In this document: positions 1 to 7,679 of the stretch, in pieces
How positions within the stretch are numbered: the stretch's first letter is position 1
Layout of the letters: every line of letters starts with the position of its first letter
DNA from: Chloroflexota bacterium
GTDB taxonomy: Bacteria; Chloroflexota; Chloroflexia; Chloroflexales; Kallotenuaceae
DNA length: 16,655 bases
Assembly: GCA_019240175.1 (NCBI GenBank)
Contig: JAFAYS010000761.1
Location: forward strand, 1-16,655
Direction: 5' to 3'
Made by a program: the position numbers and the translations under genes
The notes under the pieces: generated by a model
What the model was told of the DNA's origin: nothing
Databases searched by the model: none
The model's input: only the letters and a program-made list of their open reading frames with translations

Positions 1-1
1 G

Positions 2-3000
2 GGCGAGTCGCTCTGGCGTCGCGCTGCCGAGCAAGACGCGCCGATGACGCTTGCCCGCTCGCTCTTCGATATTTTGCCGCCGATTCGTCTGGAAGAGCCC
101 ATTCTGCCCGAGTTCGATGAGGCCGAGTGGCGCGCCAAAGAAGCACGGCGCAGCGCGGAGCAGCCGGTTCAGACAGCAGCGCCTGCCTTTGCCGCCACCA
201 GCGAAGACGATTTCTTCGCCGATTCCTGGCTTTCCTCGGCGGGCAACAGCTCGACGCCGGCATCCAACACGCGCATCTACGACGACTTGAGCGCGGTGAC
301 TGCCGCCGGAGCCGCCGCTAGCAGCGCCGATGACGACGACGATGATCTGTTGGCCAGCCTGCTGGGCTTTGGTGGTTCCGAGCCAGCCGCAGCGCCTGCC
401 ACGCCCGCCAACGATCGCGATCAGATCCAGCCCTTCGGCTTCGATTGGGACGATGATACGCCTGCCACGCCACAGCCGCGCGAGTCGCTGCCGTCATCGC
501 TGGGTGATATTGGCGTCCACGACACCGAGCTGCCGCGCGGAAACAACGCCGACGTCGGCGGCGTCCAGCCGTTCTCGTTCGACGATTGGGGCCTCGACGA
601 GGAACTCGGCTCGGCCAAGACTTCAACGCCTGCTGCTTCGGCATCGACAGATGCTGATCTCGATTTTCCCGACATCTCGGCCTTCTCGCTCGACGACGAT
701 CCCGCCGATAAGAGCACCAATGTTCAGCCGTTTAGCCTCGAAGCCGAGAATACCGGTGGCGTCCAGCCGTTTTCGCTAGATGAAGATCTTGGCGATTTCG
801 GCGGCGTCGCGCCGTTCTCGTTTGAGGATGAAGCCCGTACGCCGAGCACCGGCAACGCGCCCGCACCTTCAGAGTCTGGCCTGGGCAGCGTGCAGCCCTT
901 CTCGCTCGACGACTGGGGCCTCGACGATGCGGCTGGCGGCGGCAGTCTCAAGCCGCTTTCGACCGACGAGTTGACATCCTCCGGCGATCTGGACGATTTC
1001 GGCGCGTTCAAGCCCTTCTCGCTCGATGAGCTGTCGCTTGATACGCTGGAAGACGAGACCGGCGGCAGCCTGTCCGGCCCGCAGATTGGCAGCGACGACC
1101 AGGAGTCTGAGGAGCCGAGCGGCTTTAGCTGGCAGGAGCCATCCTGGCGCACCCAGAACACGCAAAGCCGGCAGCCCGAATCGTCGGAAGGCGACTCGAT
1201 CTTCGCCAAGCTGATGCGTAATCGCCCAGCCGAGCCAGCCGAGCCTGAGTCGCCGCAGCCAGCACAGGCCAGCGCGCAAAACAACGCGGATGACGATCTG
1301 AACTTCTTCTCGATCGACGACGAGCCACTGCGGCTGGACGAAGCCGACGATCAGGAGGGTTGGTTTGCTGATCAGCCGCCGAGCGCCGCCGAGCTAGTAG
1401 AGCCATTCCAGGGCTTCTCGACCGGCGAGCCCGCGCCTACAACCGAGCAGCCAGCGGAGCCCACTGCGCAGCACGTCCAGGAAGTGCCGACCGAGGCAAG
1501 TAACTTCTTCTCGCTCGACGATCTGGAGGCCGACCAGGGCTTCTCCTGGGAGACCAGCCCTGCTACGCAGCAGCCCGACCAGACAGCGCCAGCCGAGCCG
1601 GGAGGCTTCTTCTCACTGGACGATCTGGAAGCTGAGCAAGGCTTCTCGTGGGAGACCGGCGCGGCCAATCAGCCAGCCGAAACCCCAGCCGAGCAAGAGG
1701 CTCAGCCCTTCTCGCTGAGTGACCTTGGTCTGAGCGATGACGAGCTGGACGCGCTGAATATTCCAGCGGAAACGTCGCCGGCATCTGACGCCGACCAGGA
1801 GGCGGATGCGCTGCCCTTCTCGCTGAGCGACCTTGGTCTCAGCGATGATGAGCTGGACGCGCTGAGCCTTGACACGAATACTACAGCCGAAGCATCGGCG
1901 CTGCCGACCTTGCCCGAGGATATGCGCTCCGATCTTGCTGAAACTTCGCAGCCCGTGGAGGCGACCGAAGCCGAGCCGGATATGACGCCATTCTCACTGT
2001 CCGATCTGGGATTGGATGAGGACGAGCTGTCGTTCTTCGAGCAGGCACAGGCTGAGCAAGCCGGCGAGAGCGAGACGAGCGCGCCCGTACAGCCGGTGGA
2101 AACTCCCGAAGGCGAGCCGGACATGACGCCGTTCTCGCTGAGCGACCTGGGCTTGGATGAGGACGAACTGTCGTTCTTCGAGCAGGCGCAGGCTGAGCAA
2201 ACCAGCGGTGCAGATACCTCCGCACCGGTCGAGTCAGCCGAGACCACGGAGAGCGAGGCGGATATGACGCCGTTCTCGCTGGCCGATCTTGGGCTGAACG
2301 AGGACGAGCTGGCCTTCCTGGAACAGTCACAGGGCGGCCAGGAGCTTGACACCGCCTCGCAGCAGACGAGCGAAGATGTGGATCTGCTTTTTGCAGACTT
2401 CGATCTTCCCGCCGCCGAGGAGTCTCAGCCCGCAACGCCGACGAGCCCGTTCGCCGAGCAGGCGAATCAGCCGCTAGAAACGCCAGCCGAAACGAACATC
2501 TTCGGCGAGCCGCTGACTGCCGATGTGAACGAACAGACCTTCGATGCTGTTCCAGCCACACCAGGCGCAGAGGCTGAGCCGGATATGACGCCGTTCTCGC
2601 TGGCGGATCTGGGCTTGAATGACGATGAGCTGTCGTTCTTCGAGCAGGCGCAGGCTGAGCAAGCCGGCGAGACCGAGGCGAGCGCACCGGTGCAGCCAGC
2701 TACTCCCGAAGCTGAGCCGGATATGACGCCGTTCTCGCTATCCGACCTGGGCTTGGATGAGGACGAGTTGTCGTTCTTCGAGCAGGCGCAGGCTGAGCAG
2801 ACTAGCGGCGCGGATACCCCCGCACCGGTGGAGTCAGCCGAGACCACCGAGAGCGAGCCGGACATGACGCCGTTCTCGTTGGCGGATCTAGGCTTGAATG
2901 ACGACGAGCTGTCGTTCTTTGAGCAGGCGCAGGCTGAGCAGTCAGTGACAGAGCAGCCTGAGACCCAGGCTTCTGTCGAGAATGTCGGCCAGCCAGTAGA

Positions 3001-3568
3001 ATCGTTCGAGTCGCCGTTCTCGCTGGCGGATCTGGAAAGTGACAGCCCGTTCGCTAGCCTGGATCAAGCGCCGGAGTCAGCCTCAGCTGCTGAGCAGCCG
3101 GCGAGCGTTTTCGACAACGCTGCACAGACTGACGACGAGCCGCTGCCGATGGAGCTTCCGGAAGGCGCGCAGCCTGTAGCCTCAGCCGCAGAAGCTGAAG
3201 CAGTTCAAGCGGCACCGGCACAACCGGTGACGAGCACACCGGCCTTTAGCGCGGGTGGCGGCGATCTGTCGTCGTTCCACTCGATGCTGGAAGCCGATCC
3301 CGAGAATGACGCAATGCGGCTCGCCGTAGCCCGGATGAGCCAGCAAACCAATGATATTGGCCAGGCAGTCGAGCAGTATAAACAATTGATCAAGCGTGGC
3401 AGCTTGCTGGACGAGGTTGTCGTCGATCTTCAGGACTCGATCGCCGACGCCGACGATCCGCAAATGCTACGTCGTCTCCACCGGCTGCTGGGCGATGCAT
3501 ACATGAAGCAGAACCGCTTCCGCGAAGCAATGGACGAGTATAGCTGGACTCTCGCGCGTAGTAGGTAG
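2..3568 (+). CDS. Acidic motif-array protein with C-terminal TPR-like domain (5' partial)
   Basis: The frame is open to the left edge, so an internal ATG at 44 is probably not the start and the gene is 5' truncated by the window. Numbering from that Met, residues 1-1070 are Asp/Glu/Ser/Pro/Ala-rich, probably disordered, with no membrane segment. They carry about 20 degenerate copies of a short motif of the form PFSL-x-D-LGL. Eight copies (residues about 555-955) share the fuller form PFSL[SA]DLGLxxDEL. The last 100 residues (about 1074-1174) are helical and TPR-like: LEADPENDAMRLAVARM, then AVEQYKQLIKRG, then LLGDAYMKQNRFREAMDEY. The stop lies 31 nt before the Roadblock gene, which suggests one operon. 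I infer a multivalent scaffold whose motifs bind a partner; no enzymatic domain is visible. The exact function is unknown. Confidence 0.85.
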   Translation, partial: GESLWRRAAEQDAPMTLARSLFDILPPIRLEEPILPEFDEAEWRAKEARRSAEQPVQTAAPAFAATSEDDFFADSWLSSAGNSSTPASNTRIYDDLSAVTAAGAAASSADDDDDDLLASLLGFGGSEPAAAPATPANDRDQIQPFGFDWDDDTPATPQPRESLPSSLGDIGVHDTELPRGNNADVGGVQPFSFDDWGLDEELGSAKTSTPAASASTDADLDFPDISAFSLDDDPADKSTNVQPFSLEAENTGGVQPFSLDEDLGDFGGVAPFSFEDEARTPSTGNAPAPSESGLGSVQPFSLDDWGLDDAAGGGSLKPLSTDELTSSGDLDDFGAFKPFSLDELSLDTLEDETGGSLSGPQIGSDDQESEEPSGFSWQEPSWRTQNTQSRQPESSEGDSIFAKLMRNRPAEPAEPESPQPAQASAQNNADDDLNFFSIDDEPLRLDEADDQEGWFADQPPSAAELVEPFQGFSTGEPAPTTEQPAEPTAQHVQEVPTEASNFFSLDDLEADQGFSWETSPATQQPDQTAPAEPGGFFSLDDLEAEQGFSWETGAANQPAETPAEQEAQPFSLSDLGLSDDELDALNIPAETSPASDADQEADALPFSLSDLGLSDDELDALSLDTNTTAEASALPTLPEDMRSDLAETSQPVEATEAEPDMTPFSLSDLGLDEDELSFFEQAQAEQAGESETSAPVQPVETPEGEPDMTPFSLSDLGLDEDELSFFEQAQAEQTSGADTSAPVESAETTESEADMTPFSLADLGLNEDELAFLEQSQGGQELDTASQQTSEDVDLLFADFDLPAAEESQPATPTSPFAEQANQPLETPAETNIFGEPLTADVNEQTFDAVPATPGAEAEPDMTPFSLADLGLNDDELSFFEQAQAEQAGETEASAPVQPATPEAEPDMTPFSLSDLGLDEDELSFFEQAQAEQTSGADTPAPVESAETTESEPDMTPFSLADLGLNDDELSFFEQAQAEQSVTEQPETQASVENVGQPVESFESPFSLADLESDSPFASLDQAPESASAAEQPASVFDNAAQTDDEPLPMELPEGAQPVASAAEAEAVQAAPAQPVTSTPAFSAGGGDLSSFHSMLEADPENDAMRLAVARMSQQTNDIGQAVEQYKQLIKRGSLLDEVVVDLQDSIADADDPQMLRRLHRLLGDAYMKQNRFREAMDEYSWTLARSR
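1706..2941 (+). repeat. Array of PFSL[SA]DLGLxxDEL coding repeats with higher-order duplication
   Basis: Eight in-frame copies of the core motif lie here. Six begin with the codons for MTPFSL, at 1982, 2123, 2264, 2585, 2723 and 2864. Spacing within each trio is 138-141 bp, about 47 codons. The trio starting at 1982 recurs as the trio starting at 2585, an offset of 600-603 bp. For example, the unit at 2123 and the unit at 2723 share TSGADT, APVESAETTESE and FFEQAQAEQ and look about 90% identical in DNA by eye. This points to recent segmental duplication inside the gene. Confidence 0.9.
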
Positions 3569-3599
3569 CTTGGCCCAACGTAGAGGGATAATCAGCAAT

Positions 3600-3947
3600 A
3601 TGCGCAAGATTGTAGAGGACTTAATCCGGGTTGATGGTGTGATCGGCAGCTTGCTGGTCGGCAAAGATGGCCTCGTCGTTGCCAGCACGCTGCTCGATCC
3701 CGAAGATGCGGAAGTACTTGGCGCGATGTCTGCCGCCGTCTATGGCGAGATCGACAAATCGACCAAGCGGATCGGTGTTGGCACGCTCGTCGATGCGATC
3801 ATCGACGCGCAAGAAGGCTCGATCCTGTTGCTCGAAGCCAAAGATCTGATCCTGGTTGTGATTACACAGCGGATGGTCAATCTGGGCTTGATCAAGATGG
3901 AGATGCGACGCGCTGCGCGTCGTATCAGTGAGGCCGTGCCAATCTAA
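3600..3947 (+). CDS. Roadblock/LC7 domain protein (MglB-like fold)
   Basis: A 115-residue single-domain protein with the Roadblock/LC7 pattern. It opens with MRKIVEDLIRVDGVIGSLLV, then GKDGLVVAS, a helix (DAEVLGAMSAAVYGEIDKST), and strands ending in GSILLLEAKDLILVVITQ. Roadblock proteins form dimers that bind or regulate small Ras-like GTPases (as MglB does for MglA) or act as scaffolds; no GTPase gene is in this window. I chose the ATG at 3600 because the domain begins there and GAGGG lies upstream at 3583-3587. An in-frame TTG at 3570 would add ten residues foreign to the family. The gene follows the motif-array gene by 31 nt and is probably co-transcribed with it, so the two products may act together (inference). 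Confidence 0.85.
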   Translation: MRKIVEDLIRVDGVIGSLLVGKDGLVVASTLLDPEDAEVLGAMSAAVYGEIDKSTKRIGVGTLVDAIIDAQEGSILLLEAKDLILVVITQRMVNLGLIKMEMRRAARRISEAVPI

Positions 3948-3991
3948 CGGCTTGTCCAAATTGGCATAATCAAGTAAGATACGCAGGACAT

Positions 3992-4019
3992 GTGAGGACC
4001 GCTTTATGCGGTCCTTCAC
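3992..4019 (+). terminator. Hairpin after the Roadblock gene
   Basis: GTGA-GGACCGC, loop TTTAT, GCGGTCC-T-TCAC: eleven paired bases with one bulged T. The following sequence is only moderately T-rich (ATGTTTTG), so it could be a weak intrinsic terminator or an mRNA 3'-end stabiliser between the Roadblock gene and ndk. Confidence 0.55.
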
Positions 4020-4073
4020 TATGTTTTGTGGTGTTTGTTCGGTTTTTAGCGATATATGTTAGGGAGGAACTGT

Positions 4074-4526
4074 ATGGAGCGATCGCTCGTTATTCTCAAG
4101 CCAGACGCCGTGCAGCGCGGCCTGGTCGGCACGATTCTTACCCGTCTTGAGCAGCGCGGCCTGAAGATCGTCGGCCTGAAGCTGATGCAGATCGATGAGC
4201 AGTTGGCGCGCAAGCACTACGCCGAGCACGAGGGCAAAGGCTTTTTCAACGACCTGGTCAGCTATATCACCTCGGGCCCAGTGGTGGTGCTGGTCATCGC
4301 CGGCGACAACGTGATCGAGATGATCCGCAACACCGTCGGCGCGACGAATCCAGCCAAGGCGGCTCCCGGCACGATTCGCGCCGACTACGCCGTGTCGATT
4401 GGACGCAACCTGATTCACGCCTCGGACTCGCCCGCGAGCGGCGAGCGCGAGACCGCGAACTTCTTCCAGGACGCCGAGTTGCTGCAAAACTTCAACCGCA
4501 CGGTCGATCCCTGGATCTTCGAATAA
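4074..4526 (+). CDS. ndk: Nucleoside diphosphate kinase
   Basis: A 150-residue protein of normal family length. It transfers the gamma-phosphate from ATP to NDPs through a phosphohistidine, balancing NTP and dNTP pools in the cytosol. Visible signatures are the N-terminal MERSLVILKPDAVQRGLVG, NPAKAAPGTIRADY, and the active-site segment GRNLIHASDSPASGERE with catalytic His115. Two small departures from the commonest consensus are seen: GDF is replaced by ADY, and HGSDS by HASDS. The ATG at 4074 is preceded by a strong AGGGAGG (4061-4067) with 6-nt spacing. An in-frame ATG at 4056 lies upstream of that site and is rejected. A strong terminator follows, so the gene ends its transcription unit. 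Confidence 0.98.
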   Translation: MERSLVILKPDAVQRGLVGTILTRLEQRGLKIVGLKLMQIDEQLARKHYAEHEGKGFFNDLVSYITSGPVVVLVIAGDNVIEMIRNTVGATNPAKAAPGTIRADYAVSIGRNLIHASDSPASGERETANFFQDAELLQNFNRTVDPWIFE

Positions 4527-4545
4527 GCCCTGCTTACAAGCCAGC

Positions 4546-4579
4546 AAAAAGCACTCGGTATATCGCCGAGTGCTTTTTT
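4546..4579. terminator. Bidirectional intrinsic terminator between ndk and the anti-sigma-like gene
   Basis: A perfect stem GCACTCGG (4551-4558) / CCGAGTGC (4566-4573) with loop TATATCG is flanked by A5 on the left and T6 on the right. RNA from either strand forms the hairpin followed by a U-run. It lies between two convergent genes, ndk ending at 4526 and the - strand gene ending at 4601, and should serve both. Confidence 0.93.
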
Positions 4580-4600
4580 ATTTACCGATTTAGTTGTGCG

Positions 4601-6739
4601 CTACGGCCTTCTCACGAACTTTCGCTCATCCAGATCTACCTCACGTCGTAGCGAGACTTCGACATTGAGCGTTGCTGGGGTAGCTTGAACCTGGTCCGGC
4701 GGCTCGATCTGCGTGACAGGCTCGAGCGTCGCGGCGACTGGTGGCGCAGCAGTGCTGGTCTTTGGTTGTAGCTTCACGATGCTCTTGGCATTCGATGTAG
4801 TAGCTTTGGCTAACTGTGATGTCGAGCGGTTTGCCTGGAGCTTGCTTGAGCTTTCTCCATCCGTCGTATTCGCAGGGCGCTCGGACGCTTGCTGCTGATC
4901 CGGCTCGACAACACTGGTCGGCTCAGCCGTTGCTTCTTGAGTTGGCGCGGCGGTCGGCTCAGCCGTCGGTGTGACAGTTGGCTCAGCCGTCGGTGCTTGC
5001 GTCGGAGCGGTTGTTGGCTCAGCCGTCGGTGCTTGCGTCGGGACAGCGGTTGGCTCAGCCGTGCCATCAATTGGCCGTGGCGTTGGCTCGTCGGTCGGCT
5101 CGATCGTCGGATCAACCGTGGGCTGACCAGTTGGCTCAAGCGTCGCCGTCGGCTCACCGGTTGGTTGCTGCGTTGGCTCTCCGGTTGGCTGCACCGTGGG
5201 AACAACGATCGTCACCGTAATCTGCACCGTCGGGATCGGCACAACGATGGTCGGCTGTGCTGTGCTAGTTGCGCTAGGCGACGGCTCAGAGGTCGGCTCG
5301 GATGTTGGCACCGCTGTCGGTGTAGCCGTCTCGGTTGGGACCTCCGTCGGTACGGCAGTTGGCTCGGACGTTGGCTCCGTTGTCGGTACCGGTGTAGCTG
5401 TCTCAGTTGGCACAGCGGTTGGCTCGGACGTTGGCAGCGCTGTCGGTGTGGCCGTCTCCGTGGGCACGGCGGTTGGCTCCGATGTCGGCACTTCCGTCGG
5501 CACTGGTGTTGGTACCGCAGTCGGCTCGGGTGTCGGCACAGCCGTCGGCACCGGTGTTGGCACCGCAGTAGGTATCGCTGTTGGGATCGCCGTGGGCACC
5601 GGTGTTGGCACCGCAGTTGGGACCAGGGTTGGCTTAGGCGTTGGGATCGCTGTCGGCACTTCCGTCGGGATCGGTGAAGGTACCGCAGTTGGGATCGCCG
5701 TAGGCACCGGTGTCGGGATTGTTGTCGGCACGCGCGTTGGCACCGGCGTCGGAATCGCGACCGTAGGTGCTTGAGTTGCCGTAGCCGGCGGTGTGCTCGT
5801 CGGAGCTGGCGTCTGGCTCGGCCTGGACGCTCGTGTCGTCGGTTTGGCCGGTACCGGGATCTCAGGCTCGACCGTGGTTGGCTGTGGCGTGGGCACAGTT
5901 GTGCGCGCGACTGTCGCAGTGGGCGTTGGCCTGGTGGCAGTGGGCGTTGGCGCCGGAGCGGTTGGTGTGGCCGTCACCGCTTGTGCGACAGCGACACGCT
6001 CCAGATCGTTGCGCAGCTGATCTACCGCATCCCCGGCGTTATCTAGCGCCTCAGGAGCAGCGACCTGATCCTTCAGCAGATTGATCGATGAGTCGGCCTC
6101 TGTAAGCAGCTTCGACAGCTCAGGATACAGATGATCAACCCCACCCTGCCGCGCGATCGAGATCGCCTCGCGGGTTTCGGTCAGCGCCTCGTTAAGCAGC
6201 GGCTGCTCAATCCGGCGATTTTGCACCGCCAGCTGCTGTAGCTCATCAAAGCGGCGGCGGGCAAGCTCGATATGCAGCTCAACCTGCGAGCTGGTATCGA
6301 ACGCCGCAACCATCTCTACCTGCTCAACCACCCGTTTAATCGGATAGAGCGGGCTGTCGGGCATACTTTGCTTGGAGCCCTGCCAACTCAGCACAAACAA
6401 AATAAGCAGCGCCGCGGCCAGCGAAGCATAACGCTGAACGCGATACTGCTGAAGCGCACTAACAAATTGACCTAGACTGATGCTAAATCGTTTGACCAAG
6501 CTCGGAGGATCTTGTGGCACATTGGCTAGCAGCGATTCCCAGTCTGGCTCCGCGACTGCCTTCTCAAACATAGGCAGGGGAGCACTCGCGAGCCGGTGCA
6601 GGTCGTCGCTGACCTGCAACAACGGTCGGAGTTCGTCAGTATAGTCTGGAAACTGCCGAACGCAATATTCGAGGGGATGACCTTGCTCAAGAAGTTCCAG
6701 GGCTTGATCTAGTGCTTCTGTGAAGGACAGCCTAGACAC
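4601..6739 (-). CDS. Membrane-anchored anti-sigma-like protein (DUF5667 type) with long Pro/Thr-rich exterior
   Basis: A 712-residue protein. Residues 1-100 are a soluble N-terminal region (FTEALDQALELLEQG, CVRQFPDYTDELRPLL) resembling the sigma-binding ends of Chloroflexota anti-sigma proteins. One membrane helix lies at about 104-120 (YASLAAALLILFVLSW). Next is a DUF5667-like helical segment, about 128-250 (DSPLYPIKRVVEQVEM...). Residues about 257-608 are a Pro/Thr tract built on xPTx steps, followed by a 104-residue Ser/Thr-rich tail. The cytoplasmic N-terminus and exterior C-terminus are inferred. The start is GTG at 6739, with AGAGGG seven nt upstream and no better ATG. It lies 29 nt after the ECF sigma stop, the classic sigma/anti-sigma order. 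I infer that it holds the sigma factor until an envelope signal arrives. No zinc-binding HxxxCxxC motif is visible, so the anti-sigma role rests on context and fold. Confidence 0.82.
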   Translation of the reverse strand: MSRLSFTEALDQALELLEQGHPLEYCVRQFPDYTDELRPLLQVSDDLHRLASAPLPMFEKAVAEPDWESLLANVPQDPPSLVKRFSISLGQFVSALQQYRVQRYASLAAALLILFVLSWQGSKQSMPDSPLYPIKRVVEQVEMVAAFDTSSQVELHIELARRRFDELQQLAVQNRRIEQPLLNEALTETREAISIARQGGVDHLYPELSKLLTEADSSINLLKDQVAAPEALDNAGDAVDQLRNDLERVAVAQAVTATPTAPAPTPTATRPTPTATVARTTVPTPQPTTVEPEIPVPAKPTTRASRPSQTPAPTSTPPATATQAPTVAIPTPVPTRVPTTIPTPVPTAIPTAVPSPIPTEVPTAIPTPKPTLVPTAVPTPVPTAIPTAIPTAVPTPVPTAVPTPEPTAVPTPVPTEVPTSEPTAVPTETATPTALPTSEPTAVPTETATPVPTTEPTSEPTAVPTEVPTETATPTAVPTSEPTSEPSPSATSTAQPTIVVPIPTVQITVTIVVPTVQPTGEPTQQPTGEPTATLEPTGQPTVDPTIEPTDEPTPRPIDGTAEPTAVPTQAPTAEPTTAPTQAPTAEPTVTPTAEPTAAPTQEATAEPTSVVEPDQQQASERPANTTDGESSSKLQANRSTSQLAKATTSNAKSIVKLQPKTSTAAPPVAATLEPVTQIEPPDQVQATPATLNVEVSLRREVDLDERKFVRRP
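4916..5970 (-). repeat. Degenerate 12-nt/6-nt coding repeats for Pro/Thr tract
   Basis: The - strand encodes repeated PTAVPT, PTPVPT, PTEVPT and PTSEPT steps. On the + strand this reads as repeated GTCGGCACCGGTGTT-like 12-mers, most regular at about 5490-5760. Such tracts usually form extended, often O-glycosylated stalks that cross the cell wall (family knowledge). The repeat makes copy number unstable and produces a long glycine/valine open frame on the opposite strand that should not be read as a gene. Confidence 0.9.
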
Positions 6740-6768
6740 GGTTATACCCTCTTACTGGGAAGACGGAG

Positions 6769-7356
6769 TTACCCCACCTCACCCAAACTCAACTCTGAAA
6801 GCGCACCAGGACGCTCGTGGGCCAACATCTGTTGGAGACGATTGATCGCCCGATGCTGGAGGGCTTTAACAGCGCCCTCTGTTCGATCGACCGCCGCCGC
6901 GATCTCTAGATTGGACAAGCCGACAAAAAACTTGAGTGTAATGACTTGCTGCTGTTCAGCCGTGAGCTTGCTGATCGCTTCCCGCAAAGCCAGTCGATCA
7001 CAGATGGTGCGGGCCGTATCAAAGCTTTTGGGATCGGTCAGGTTCAGCTCTGGTGTGAGCGAGACCTGCTCCGTACGTTTGCGTTTACGAATGTAGCTTA
7101 CTAGGACGTTGTTGGCAATTGTATAAAGCCAGGCCGTAAACGAGAGATCGCCGCGATATTCGAAGTTTTTGACACCTTTCCAGATGCACATAAAAACTTC
7201 CTGGACACAATCTTGGGCGGCCTCAAGATCTCCTAGCCGAACATAGCAATACCGACGAACCGATTCAGCATACGCATCGTGCAACTCACGGATAGCTTGA
7301 GGATTACCCTCTCGCGCCCGTGCGATGACCGATGGAAGATCGATAGAGCTGGGCAT
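6769..7356 (-). CDS. ECF-type RNA polymerase sigma factor
   Basis: A 195-residue sigma-70 family protein of normal ECF length. Region 2 lies at about 23-90, with DCVQEVFMCIWKGVKNFEYR and FTAWLYTIANNVLVSYIRKR (core binding and -10 recognition). Region 4 is at about 130-178, with LTAEQQQVITLKFFVGLSN and a helix-turn-helix ending EGAVKALQHRAINRL (-35 recognition). Regions 1.1 and 3 are absent, as expected. I chose ATG at 7356 because GGTAGGAG lies eight nt upstream; an in-frame GTG at 7365 overlaps that site. The gene is followed after 29 nt by the membrane anti-sigma-like gene. About 320 nt upstream on the same strand lies a c-di-GMP riboswitch candidate, so expression may respond to that messenger. 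The target regulon cannot be read from this window. Confidence 0.95.
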   Translation of the reverse strand: MPSSIDLPSVIARAREGNPQAIRELHDAYAESVRRYCYVRLGDLEAAQDCVQEVFMCIWKGVKNFEYRGDLSFTAWLYTIANNVLVSYIRKRKRTEQVSLTPELNLTDPKSFDTARTICDRLALREAISKLTAEQQQVITLKFFVGLSNLEIAAAVDRTEGAVKALQHRAINRLQQMLAHERPGALSELSLGEVG

Positions 7357-7408
7357 GGGACGCACTCCTACCCTCGCGCAACGTCCTCCGCTAACGCAGG
7401 TGAACTTT

Positions 7409-7438
7409 CCTATAATCGATCCCCTATGTTCTAGTAAA
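7409..7438 (-). promoter_or_regulatory. Weak proximal promoter candidate for the ECF sigma gene
   Basis: On the - strand TTTACT (7433-7438) and TATAGG (7409-7414) are separated by 18 nt, each 4 of 6 to consensus. Transcription from here would give a leader of about 45 nt and bypass the riboswitch. The match is weak. Confidence 0.3.
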
Positions 7439-7577
7439 CGCAGGTTCGATTACGAAAGATACGCCCGCCGTTTAGACGAATTGACAATAGCTATGAAATA
7501 AACGGTGAGTTCTGATCTGTAGATTTGTGAATACACAGTACCAGTGTCACCCGACAAAAACGGTTGCGCGCTTAGGC

Positions 7578-7595
7578 ACACAGTGGCCGCTGTGT
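7578..7595. other. 18-bp dyad in the ECF leader
   Basis: ACACAG TGGCCG CTGTGT has six-base arms and a GGCC centre. In the leader RNA it would fold as a short hairpin, and as DNA it could be a dimer operator. On the - strand a T5 run (7556-7560) follows about 17 nt after the arm, too far for a standard intrinsic terminator. The rest of 7366-7677 shows no gene or other structure that I can support. Confidence 0.4.
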
Positions 7596-7679
7596 AGATA
7601 GGGGATAACTACCAGCGAACTACAACACGCAACTAAGCCCACAGACGGCTAAGCAAGAATTAGGCCAAGCCATCAATTC

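Noticed and set aside
1702..2865. Long Ser-rich - strand open frames across the acidic repeat gene
   Set aside because: They mirror the PFSL repeats on the other strand, have no Shine-Dalgarno and resemble no known family.
1706..2941. Regular repeats considered as a CRISPR array
   Set aside because: The units are in-frame coding repeats of about 141 bp with similar, not unique, linkers and no cas genes nearby.
5196..5774. Long + strand open frame rich in Gly, Val and Thr
   Set aside because: It is the antisense reading of the Pro/Thr repeat (PT codons reverse to GV/GT) and has no ribosome site; the - strand gene has a clear domain structure.
7357..7365. GTG at 7365 as start of the ECF sigma factor
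   Set aside because: It overlaps the AGGAG that serves the ATG at 7356.
7624..7677. 17-codon - strand ORF (ATG GCT TGG ...) just after the aptamer
   Set aside because: No Shine-Dalgarno and no recognisable leader-peptide feature; too short to support.
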